Positions 1 to 11,200 of a stretch of DNA of 64,000 bases are shown piece by piece. The number at the start of each line of letters is the position of its first letter. Position 1 is the first letter of the stretch. Where the stretch lies: NCBI GenBank assembly GCA_037013685.1, contig CM072887.1, positions 52,317,154 to 52,381,153 on the forward strand, read 5' to 3'. The stretch is from Acridotheres tristis (lineage: Eukaryota; Chordata; Aves; Passeriformes; Sturnidae). The notes beneath the pieces are model-generated. The model was given only the letters and a program-made list of their open reading frames with translations. It was not told the DNA's origin and did no database searches. Both the position numbers and the translations under genes were made by a program.

Positions 1-1889
1 TAGTAGAGATGGCCACGTATCACTGTGCAGTCCTGCACTGGAGAGGAAGGAGAGCAGGAGACACAGGCCAGGACTGAAATATCTCACAGCATTACATTAA
101 GAAGTTTGCACACTGGGGTTCTATTTCTTGATAAAGCTGCTTATAGGCAGCAATGCCACGTGTTTGCAAGGGTTATAAAAATCTCTTAGGGAATATATTT
201 ATGCTAACTTGTTTCTTTGGTTTTATTTTAAAGTCGATTTTCTTCTTTGTGCTCTTGCTTACTCTCCACAGTCCTCCCTCGCCATTACTGTGCAAAAATA
301 TGAATTCCCATAGGAGAAGCACCATGTTACCAATTTTTCGTTAAAACCCAGGGATTGATATAAAATTCCTAACCATAACATCAGAAGAGATTTACACATC
401 CTTTGAAGTGGAAAACTTTGGTTCCCTCTCACTGTCTGCTTTTGGCTCACCAAGTTTTTTTGTAATAAAAAGGAAAGAAAGCATTATATTATATTCAATT
501 ATACAACATGAAGAGATTAATATTGTAACCTAAATGAACGCAATTCTGCTGAGTATCTCTTGGGTTTTTTAAAGCAAATAAAATTTACAACATTAAGAAT
601 TTTAAGTTATTCAGAGTGGATTTCATGGTCTTTATGCTTTAAGTCTCTGTGAATGATTAATAGAGATAGATCTTATCTGACTCTCTTAAATATAGATTCT
701 TGGCATTGTTCAAACCAGGATTAAATAACACCATTGTACCTTACTCTTCTCTTTCTCCCTGGTTCTGGAAAAGTTTGAAAGAAAGTGATGTCTTGATTGA
801 TGTGAATTCAAAAAACTATCCTGAGAGGAAAATATGGGGTTATTATCATCAAAGACACAAAAATATACAACAGACACAATAACCTAATTGTCTCTCACAG
901 TTCAAGGATTCCTCTATCAGATGCAGTGATGATCTTACTTACACTTACCACTTACAATCAAAATGACATGCATGCTCCCGTTTTAGTTTTATGCATTTTA
1001 ATAAATTTAAATACTTTATATAAAAGTAATTTCTTCTTTTCACATTGTCACTCTGCAATTTTTCTAGGATGCCCTTCTCTAAGCTTTTCCAGGAGGTTAT
1101 TATTTGTGGCAAAGTCTAAATCTGTTCCAAGGCGCACACAGGATTTTGGGGTACTTTTTCATGGGAAAAGAAGAAGACTAGAGGAAAGGAGTAATTTGCC
1201 TGCTGTCCAGATTAGAAAAAAATGAGTTAGTGATCGGCTCTCTGTGTAAAATATTGTTAATTTACCCAGAACATGGACTATTAGGAAACAGCTTTGGGTT
1301 GGTTTTTAGAAGGATCATGAACAGGAAGTTTCCCGAAATACTGTTTTTTTGCCTAGCAACCCAGTCCCTATAATTAGACCCTTAGATACACGCTATAAAT
1401 TATGTTAAAAGATACACAGAAGGAAACTGGGGAAGAAATGCTTGGTTTGGATTTATTTACATTCATTGTTTGCTGTTGAAGTACTTACTGCTATAACTAA
1501 AAATACACTTTACCTGTCCATACTGAATCTTAAATTAGTACACTGTTTGATAAAGTGATAAAATTAGGTAGCACATCAATTTATATCCATCAGCAACTGA
1601 GAATTAGGGTGGTGCAGAGATAAAAAAAACCCAAATACATGTTCTCGTAGTGTGAAAAACTATTTACATAACTTGAAAGAATGACAATTTGGAACAAAAA
1701 GATGTCCTTTAACACCATTCGTCAAGATACAGCTTACTAAAATTCCTGGGAATTAAGAGTGTCTCCCAGTTTTACTTGGTAAAGTCCACTACGCGATCTG
1801 TCCCAAGGACATTTTAAAAAACACAAAACCCTTATGAGCCTGCTACAAAAGACTTGATCCCAAAGAAGCTCGGACAACTTCTCCCCATT
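1..1889. other. Intergenic flank upstream of TMEM242
   Basis: This is AT-rich unique-looking sequence with no exon-like structure. The short open frames here (for example near 153-344 and 926-1225) have no domain, no low-complexity signature and no flanking splice sites that I could recognise. By synteny it would be the beginning of the interval toward ZDHHC14, but no part of that gene is visible. Confidence 0.6.
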
Positions 1890-2080
1890 TTCCCACGGCG
1901 CGATTCGGGCTCTGGGGACGCGGGGCGCGCCCCAGGGGAGGAGGCCCCGCCCTCCCCTCTCCGGCTCAGGGGCGGCAGCTCCGCCCGCGATGCCGCCCGA
2001 TCCCGCCCGGCTGCGCGGCCGCGGAGGGGGCGAAGGAGAAGGAGGAAAGGCGGCTGCGTGTCCCGGCCCAGCTTCCTTTC

Positions 2081-2088
2081 CTTCCGGG
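2081..2088 (+). promoter_or_regulatory. ETS/GABP-like site
   Basis: The octamer CTTCCGGG lies 43 bp upstream of the chosen ATG; it contains the ETS core GGAA on the opposite strand. GABP (NRF-2) sites of this type are frequent in promoters of nuclear genes for mitochondrial proteins, which fits TMEM242. Its use is inferred from sequence and position only. Confidence 0.4.
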
Positions 2089-2130
2089 TTGCTGCCGCAG
2101 CCGCCGCCTCCTCCTCCCGTGCCCTGGGCC

Positions 2131-2266
2131 ATGGGGGCGGCTGCCGGCGGGGCCGCCCATGACGGGGCTGTGGCCGCGGCGCCGCTGGAGCCCGGGCGCG
2201 GGCTGTCCTTGCCGGGGGGGGCTGGGAGCTCTGCGGCGTCCCAGGACAAGCTCTTCTTAATCAAAG
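2131..2266 (+). CDS. TMEM242: TMEM242 coding exon 1
   Basis: It encodes residues 1-45 and the first base of codon 46, ending in AAAG before donor GTGCTG. The exon carries the variable Ala/Gly-rich N-terminus and the start of the conserved block (DKLFLIKG). The donor is weak beyond the GT, but no better donor lies in frame nearby and the junction restores the family motif with exon 2. Confidence 0.92.
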
Positions 2267-5200
2267 GTGCTGACGGCCTTCCTCTCCTCCCCTCCTGCTC
2301 CTGCACGGGTCAGGGACGAGCAGCAGTGTGTGCAGCAGGCCCGAGACCGTCCCCAGCCGTGCTCCCCGTGCCGTAGCCCTGGGTCTTGCCCATCTCTGCC
2401 GCCCTTGGGGAGAAGGCGAGACGTTTGGGAATGGCCTCGCCGAGGCTTCTGGACACAGCGAGGAAGCCCCTGCAGCGCCGGCCGCCTTTTCCCTCGCCCT
2501 TGGCAGCGGCGGCGCCGGACACCCTTCAGCCGCCCTCCCCCGGGGCTCCGGGCAGGACGCGGGACGGGCGCCGAGCGGAGCCGCCTCCTCCCCGGCAGGG
2601 AGCTCAGCCCTGAGGGGCTCCGCGCTCCGGAGCTCTCGGGAAGGGGCGGCTTTCCCGGGCCCAGGGAAGGAGACGGTGTCCCGAGCCGGGAGAACCGCGG
2701 CCGGAGCAGAGCCAGTCTCCGCAGCCGGAGGCAGCTGCAGGGCAGCGGGCGCACGTCCGGCGGGCTGGCGGCGCTGTGCGACTTTGTGTTTATATTCTAT
2801 TGAGATTTTTATCCGTGTCTCCGGGCTGCTCCCGCTGCCTGCTCGGTCTCCCCGCGCCCTCCGGCGGAGCAGAGGCCGGGGCTCAGGCGGCCAGGACATC
2901 CCGGGCAGGCCCGTCCAGAGCATCATTGGCGTACCGCCACCAGTTATTGTGTCTGAAATTTGGTTTCAGACGCAGGTTTCCAGGTCTGTTGGTTACCAGA
3001 CCTGTAAATGTAAAACTTAGTGGACTTAATGATTCGGCCAAGATGAGAAGTCTTTTTGCTCCCAGGCAGAGGAGGTGCCTTACAGATTTAATTGACATGA
3101 CTACATGAAACTTAACAGCAATAATCAGATCAATAACTTTGAAAGTGGGACCTAACTTAACTGTATTTTTGCTTACTTCCTATTCAGACCATTTTAAAAC
3201 TACCTAACTGGTATAAGGAAAAGGAAAACAGAATGGGTATCAATACCTGCAAAGGAAGAACATGTAACCCCCTGAAAATTTTAAATTTTAATATGAATCA
3301 GGTCGGTTTCTGCAGTGCACTAAATCTTTGTAACAAGCTTTTCCTTAAAAGTGGGCAGGTATGTCTACACATGCCTTTGGTGCAAGAGTTGTAAAGGATC
3401 AAGGTGCCTCAAGTGACTTTGGAAACACTGAAAGGACTGAAAAGCAAGGGATGCTTGCATTCTTGAGATAGCTTATGCTAGTGTAATTTTTTCTTTTTTT
3501 TTTTTTCAATTATAAAAGTTTTTTTTTTAAATTTTAAATTGACTGTTAAAACATAAAGCTGAAGAACAGGTGTTGCTTATGTAATGGTCTTCAGAGGAAC
3601 TGTGATGACCATTTTTAGTTGGCCATTTGAAATCACAAGTGATGCAACAAAACCAATTACATTTCCGATTTGGGGAAGGGTGAGGAATCACTATAGAACC
3701 AGATTATTTTAGTAGACTAGCTCTGGAATGAGGGAAATTTCGAAGTACTGCAAAAAAACCATCCTGGGATTTGAATTTTTGTGTTGCTTGAAAATACATA
3801 CGCATACCATTGTTTTCAAAATGCCCTGTTTCATAGAACTAATTCTTTCTCTTGCTGTTTTGTCATATTGAGTTAGCATAAGAAATGTAGACAACTGGGC
3901 CTTTCCCTTCAGCATATGCTAGCAGATTTTACATGTTCAGGTTTTATTTTCTAAACAGGTTGTTTGGTTTTTTCTTCCCCTTAAGTTACAATGTCTTGAT
4001 TTTTATTTCTTCAACTTTTCTTGGCAGGTGGAATTTTTCTAGGTACTGTTGCTACAGCTGGAATGATAGCAGGTTTTGGCACTACACTTGCAATGACAAA
4101 AAAGAAGAACCCAGACTGGTTCAGTAAGGTTTGTTCTTTTAAGCTGTTTTCTAGTAGTGATATGCAGGAAATAAGAATACATTGAATGCTTTATAGACAT
4201 GGTGATATATTGTGGAACTTGGCAGAGTTGGTGATAAGAGCACTGGACTTAATTGAATTCGGTACAGGCATAGGTTTAATTTAAAAATCAATTCAGAGTT
4301 GGCCCTGCTAAATACTTTAGTACTTGAGATTAGCTGAAATACATACTGCTTACACTGTTTGCTGGAATTATACTTCTGTATGGTGAAATAACAGTTACTG
4401 ATCTCTTTTAATTCTGTGAACACGCTTTAGACATGAGCCTGCATCACCTCAAAGATCCAGTTCACCATGCAGTCTCATAGTGCTGCAATGAGTCTGGAAG
4501 TAAGGTGTCTGCAATAAGGATGGGATGGAATGAGGAGGTAGAAGGTCTGTAAGCTGTGGAATATGTAAGTGGGATCATTTAGTCAAAATTAAAGCTCTCC
4601 TCTCCCATCCCACTGTATAAGGGGAAGGATGAAACGAGTACTATGGGACTGTGACATCTCGTGGTCAAAATTAATCTGAGCTCAGGCAATTACTAACTGG
4701 ATCCACTTTTGCATTCTGAAGGAAAGAACTGCAAAGCAGAGCTAGCAATTATACTGTGTTGGTGTATTAGTGTGAAACACAGCACGTGTAATTGAAGGAT
4801 GCTTTCTCCCTCACTAATACGTTGTTATTGCCTATAACGTCAAAAATAGGCCCTTAAAATTGATCAGTCCCACCTCCACCAAGCTCTTAAAATGCAACAT
4901 ATATTACAGATTTTCTTAGGGAATTAAGCACTGATCAGTTGTGTTTATTTTAAAAATGATGATTCAATAACATAACAAGTTAATTCAGTGCATATCAGGA
5001 GAAAAAAATTCTTCCATTGTACTTTATATGAGAACCGTCATTTCTGATCACTCGTAATCTGTCTTTCTGGTCAAAGAGCATGAGATCCTTCTTTTGCTTT
5101 CCTACTTTTCTCTATGTCATAGGCTCCTGTGTCATAACTCATCGATTGCCTTTACAGAAACAATAAGCAAGAGTTTCTCTTTCGAAATAGGCAAAATGGA

Positions 5201-8200
5201 AAACTTCATAAGAAGTTATTTCACAATAATCACAAAAGCTGTGGAAATACATTACAATAAGGAAATTGTTTCCTTTTTTAACATCTTTTTTTAAAAACTT
5301 CCTTTCTCTTGAGCACTGCATTTTTTCCAGCTTCCATATATTCCCGGGTGTCTGAGCTGTCCTGTCATCAGTGTAAAATTTATCAAGAGTGACATTGCAT
5401 TGACATCCGAGAATATATATGCTAGTATGTCATCAACTGATATATACCATTTCGATCTCTGCTGAAAACTGTATCTGCTGCTATTTGTGCAAAGGAATTA
5501 CAAGAGTTTCCTAGCAAAAATCTGTGATTTCATGGGCCCCTCGACTTTAATACTCCATAGTGTAGAAAGATACTTCTTTTGTCAAGGTACTTGTCAGTGA
5601 GCAGTTTAAAAAAGGAACGACTAGACTCTGAGAATGGCTTAATTCTCTGTAGGAGCTCTCTGAGGTACCAATGAGGTTTTGCATTAGCATTCTTACTTAT
5701 AGTTAATTACTGCAAGTAACTTTTGATAATATATAATGTATAACAATAACTACAGAAGATTGCACCTTTTTTAGATGTTCAATGCCTAAATATTATTTTT
5801 ATCCATGTTAAGGTGAGGCCATAGTTTGACAGGTACTTTAAACTTTTCACTGGTTAATTCTACCAGCCCTCGGGTTCTGGCAATTTATTCCTGTTCCAGT
5901 GAAGCCACCAATACATATGCTCTATCCTGGTTAGTTGATGGGGAGTTTTTGTTAAATGCTCAGCTGCAGCAGCCTCCTTTTGAGAAGTGTCCTGTTTTAC
6001 CAGCATTTATCCAGATGTTTAATTTCACAATGGGTTAGGTCACACAAAAGAGTGGACACACTGAATACAATGAACCAAAACAGTTGAACACACTTTATTT
6101 TAGGTACTGCTTCCTTTTAGACATGCTCTGTGCACAAGGGGGCAGTTACACGATCAAGGCCAGTGTCTGAATAAAAAAAAGTGATTTCTTTTTTCCTTCT
6201 CCCACTTCCTGTTTATATCTTCCAGAGGAAAACAAAACAACAACAACCAATGAAATGAAAAAAGCAGCATATATTTGGAAAACAAATCAGCTAATTCTGC
6301 CCTGTTTTTTTCTGGCCTGTTTTTGGAAAGACTCAATATTGTTTAAAAGCTTATTTTTAAAATTAAAGAATGTTTTTTTAAAAAATGTGGGCAAGTGGTG
6401 ATGAGAAAACAATTTGAACATAGAATAACAGGTTAGTGAATAAAACTCAGTTCTCTTTTTTTTTTTGGTGGTGTTGTCTTTTTCTCCCATGCTACCACTG
6501 TTGTACTTTTTAATTTTTTAGCATTTCATTAATCAGCTTTCTTGATGCTCTGAACATCATATCTGATAATCATGTAACCAACTGTCCTGTTTACACAAAC
6601 TCTTGTCTGTGTACTGAAGAATCAGCCTGTGACTGAACCCTATTAGATTGCAGTCAATAAAACCAGATCAGTTGTTTCCATTTACCACTATTTTTCTGGG
6701 ACAATCAAGCATTTAAATAGTAGTCGGTTGGGGTTTTTGCCAGCAATTTTCACAGATAATGACTCCTATTTAAAGATTCTGTGTAGAGGATATTTTTGTC
6801 CATTAATTTCCCATCTTCCAAATGGGAATGGTTTTTTCTCAGTGTTGTTATATATGGTTAGACCATGGAAGCAGGAAAAATGTCAAAAGCAATCAGCATT
6901 TCAATACTCAGAACAGTCTCTACTGAAAGAGTTATAATAGTTCATTATCTGTGGTAAGGAGATAATAGGACCTGATATTATAGCGTGACTAGAGATGTCT
7001 GCTGTTTGTGTGTGTGTATGCTTACAGAGCATTGTTTTTGTAAACAGCTTCCACTTTGGGATGTCCAGATTGGAATAAATAGGGGTCAAGATACGTTTTG
7101 CTTGTGCCTTTTCCAAGTGCATGTTTGTCCTTGAGTAGCTGTGCCTACAGGCTGTCCTTGAGTAGCTAAATCCCAAGGTAAAGTGTCAATGCTGAGGACT
7201 GACTGAGGATCATTTTAACATTTCAATAAACACAAAGCCAACAGGAGAAAAACTACTGGTGGTATTTGACTGACCATAGTGGTAGACATTAAATATGTTT
7301 AATTGTATCAAAGAAGAAAGAGAAGTATTTAAAAAGAAGTTAAAATTTTAAAGCTTTTTTAAAGAAAGAATACATAAAATTTCCCCCCACTTTTTGTGAT
7401 GAGTAAAAAAGAGCAGTTCTTTGGCATGTTTTGGAGAAAAGGTTTTTTTTATCCTTCCACAAGTTAATTTTACTTTTCAGTATTTTAGACTATAAATGAA
7501 ATAAATTTTTGTAATTTTATGTGTGCAATCTCATTTAAGTTACCCCTGAGCAATAGTGAGGTTTTTTTTTTTCCCCAAGATATCCAATTAAGTTGAAGTG
7601 TTGAGTTTTGAGTGTAAGGACTATAAATGCTAATCTTTAACAATTATCATCTGAAATCTATGTTTGCATGTGAACAATTGAACAATGATCCTTTGGAGGG
7701 GAAAATAAAATCCTCTGAATGGCAGTTGCCACTATGAACGAGAGAATTCTGTCTGTTGTCACTGCTGCTGTGGGCTACACAGGTTGAAGCTTTGGTATTC
7801 CAAATAGGTGCAGTATGGTGGGCATTGTGAGGTGAGAATGGCTGGCTAGCAGTGAGTGTGGGGCACTCATGGATTGATGCCACCCAGCATGTGCCTAATG
7901 CCTCTGGAAGCTGCAATTTCCGTTTATGTGCTGTGACAGAGAGGTTTCCTTATGGTTGGGACCCCATCATAGCCAAGGTTGCATTCTTGGCCTGAGGTAG
8001 CTTTTCCGAGTGACAGCATTTTCAAAGTACTTGTGGTTTCAGGACACGTCTTATGGCAAACTTGTATGCAGCAGTATCTTAAAACCACCTACTCTTGTAG
8101 GTGTCTTCTGACAAAAATGAGAAGTGTGGAGACCACACAGCATTTTCAGTGTTGCTGCTTAGTGAACTCTGCAGGGGAATGAGTTCAGCATTGTTGTTTG

Positions 8201-11200
8201 CTTTTAAAAGTTTTTCCTTAATAGTTTCCAGAGCTTCTTCAGAGCTGTATCTCTCTGAAATTAGTCCCTGGGTCACTGCAGTACCCTTTGCATGTCCAGA
8301 TGAAAGCTGCTCTTGCAGGTTCCCAGTGAGCTGTTCCAGAAGTGCAGATAAAGACCTACAGGCCATCGGTTGCCCCCCATGAAAAAGTACCAAAATCAGG
8401 AAATCAATAACATACAGTGATTATGTTTGGATGCCACTGGCATAAAGGCTTGTAACTGGTTTGGATTCAGTTTTGTATTTTGACCAGTGAGATAACTGAG
8501 TGTTGGATTCTCGTGCCCATGGAACAACTGACTGATACTTCTGGGCAATGAAAGTCATCCCTAGGTGGCACTGGCAGCTGTGAAATCTTCTGGTACGGAG
8601 GCACTTCATCCATCCCCTTTCTTGGCTCTTGAGATGTGCTGGCAGCCGTAAGATTTTCTGTGGCCACACTAGTGCAACTGGCAGGTCAGGAACACCTCTA
8701 AATCACCAACTTTCTTAGTTAGTTTTTTCTTTTCCAGTTATTGTCCACTTTGTCATGATCTTTTTGTCTTTGGTTCTAGGGGATTACTGCCACAGCTGCG
8801 CTACCAGAGAGTGGTTCGTCACTGGCCTTACGAGCCCTAGGGTGGGGCTCACTCTATGCATGGTGTGGAGTTGGACTGCTGAGTTTCGCTATCTGGAAGG
8901 CTCTGGGCGTGCACAGTGTAAGTAGCAAGTTTGATCCACAGGGAAGGTGTTCTTACATCTGCAAAAAATGGCATGCTGTGGGAGAAGACATTTTAGGGGG
9001 AGGAACAGTTTTGTCCCGCTTTATGTTTGTTTGCACAGATGTTTCAGATACCTCACAAAATAGCCAGTGTTCTAATTTAGAGACTAAAATAGTAGCTGCA
9101 AACTTCCTATATCCTTTGCTTATCGAACTGAAGGCTACCCCCCTGAATCTTATTTTTAGAGCAATACATTTATTTGTCCAAGTTCTATTTTTTGCGTCAG
9201 GGCACAGAGGATGTAAGAAAAACTGAAAGGAAACCAGCTTGCTTTCTAGAAGCAGCAAGGGGACAGAAGATTGAGTATCCTGTGCATTAGAATGGTGGTC
9301 CTTGGCCTGTCACTTCAAGGCAAAGAAGCTTGGGAAGCATTTGTACATCCCAGGGTATCATCTATCTTTAGTAAATTGATTATGTTGCAGTATTTCACAG
9401 TGTTGAGTGTGAACACTAAAGTTCAAGTGAGCATTTTTGTTTGCTCCTTGTAATGAGCTGTGACTTAGAGTCCCCTGCAGCTATAAGTAAGAGCTATTTG
9501 CATCCTCTTTAGGACTAGGAATGAATAGACTTCTTTTACCTTACATGGCAATTATTTATATATTCAGCAAAGCATATATAAAAAAGAAAAATGATACTAC
9601 TTCATCTTAGTACTGTTCTCATTAATACATTTATTCAAGTTCTCATTTCTTGTCTGCTCTGGTGATGTATCTTGTAGCTCACAATTTGAATCCCAAATAC
9701 AGCGTTACACAATCCTTTATTTCTTAGCTCTCAATGTTGATTCTCAGTAGGAACAGATAAAGGAAGGCTGAACACCGAAAAAGCATGGTAGGACATAGAA
9801 GGCAGCTACAACTCATTTTGTTTAAACTGAAGTCCTCCATGTGTGGCTGTGGTGGAATGTCAGGGATGGGAGAGGAAGAATGGGAGTTCATACTCTCTGC
9901 ATGCCGCGCTGCAACAGTTCACTCAGTCTGCTGGCAATTGTATCACAAGTCAGAAGGACTCATTTCACACTATACTGCCAGTTCTGATTTCTCATTCTGT
10001 CAGAGTGTCTGGTCTGCTGAAAGACAGCAGTCTGACCCTAGTCTGCAATTTACATTACCTGTTTAATGGTAAGCTTAATTTTTAGTTTCTTGAGAAGTAG
10101 TGGCCTAGCCCCACAGTTAGTGGTTTCCCTGTGAGGCTTTTCTTGAGGCTGCCTGCCAGGGAACACCCACATAAGCTTGAGATGCCCAAGCCCCAGGACA
10201 TGTCTGAGTCTTATGGGGCTTCTGACAGCAAGGACTCTTGTGTCAGAAGCAAACTGCAAGCATTTTAGAGAATTGTTGAGTGTTCCTGGTCAGAAAGGTG
10301 CACCTTATTATATTCTAAGTTGTGTTAGTATTGAAAGGAGGTGGGGGAAACTGTATTTTAAAAGGCTTTTGCAAATGTCTGTTAGTATTGTTTTCTATTG
10401 TGGAGTACTTGTGTTTCACTGTAGTAGTGCACGGTGGGAATTGCAGATGCTGAAGGCAGTAGATTTCTGTCAAGAGAGGATTTGGAACAGCTCTCTATGC
10501 TTTCCGCTGAGATATTTATTGCATTCGCTATAGACTTTTAAATTTTCACTGCAGAAAGGAAGCACATACAATAGTGCTATTCATAATTGCAGAATCAAAA
10601 ATCAGCAATTTCTAAATTTCCTGTCACTCTATAGCTGTGAAAATCAAATATATACATGTTTAAAATTGCTGGAGGTACGAAAGAAGAGGCATGCTACAAA
10701 AGGAAATGTTCTGACCAAAGAAGTTCATAGCAGTAAAAATAAATTAGACCCTTAAACATATGCACATTTTCCGAAGGGCCTGTTTTTATTTGGTATGTTT
10801 TCCTGAAATTTCTGGGGACCATTGTGATACTTTTGAAAATTCTTGCTTGCTTTCATGAAGGAGCTGTCCCTGGACCTGCCCCTGCTGGGCAGCAGCTTCA
10901 TCTATTAAAGGGCAGTATCGATAACATTATTGACAGCTAATAATGATCTTGATCTTAAATTGTTTCTCAGTATTAAATTGTGAAGAATAGTAAAATTCTG
11001 ATTGTAAGCAGTGCAGGTGTTTCATTTAGCAAACAAGAAAGATGCTTCATTTGCAGGTAGGAGTACCTCACCTCCAGCACTCTCTCAAATCCTTTGCCCG
11101 CTCAGTGCTATGACTCTACGTGGGAATAAATTCTTGGTTGGGAATAAAGGACTTGACTTTCACTTGCAGGGTTTGAAGGGGAGTTCCAAGTCAAGTAAGA

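Larger units (their letters stand above)
1890..2935 (+). promoter_or_regulatory. TMEM242: CpG-island promoter of TMEM242
   Basis: About 1 kb of strongly GC-rich, CpG-dense sequence stands out sharply from AT-rich DNA on both sides and contains exon 1 of TMEM242. There is no TATA box near the gene start; the pattern is that of a housekeeping promoter with dispersed initiation. GC-box-like stretches and an ETS-type site at 2081-2088 lie just upstream of the start codon. The island extends about 670 bp into intron 1, as is common for such promoters. Several overlapping open frames exist on both strands, which is expected in stop-poor GC-rich DNA, and they are not called as genes. Confidence 0.85.
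4129..8779 (+). other. TMEM242 intron 2
   Basis: The intron is 4,651 bp, from GTTTGT to CTAG, AT-rich and mostly unique-looking. It contains a 15-bp direct repeat at 7126-7167, several T-rich runs and a CTCF-like site at 8558-8571. Short open frames at 8079-8393 and 8421-8669 resemble no known family and are not called. Confidence 0.85.

Noticed and set aside
1737..2926. Long open frames on both strands across the CpG island (for example - 1737-2306, - 2261-2926, + 2328-3020).
   Set aside because: GC-rich DNA has few stops; frames overlap on both strands, are Pro/Ala/Arg/Gly-rich, and only the exon 1 frame joins to a conserved protein.
8079..8669. Short minus-strand frames in intron 2 (104, 82 and 66 residues) as a nested gene.
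   Set aside because: No recognised family, overlapping alternative frames, and no supporting splice or poly(A) structure.
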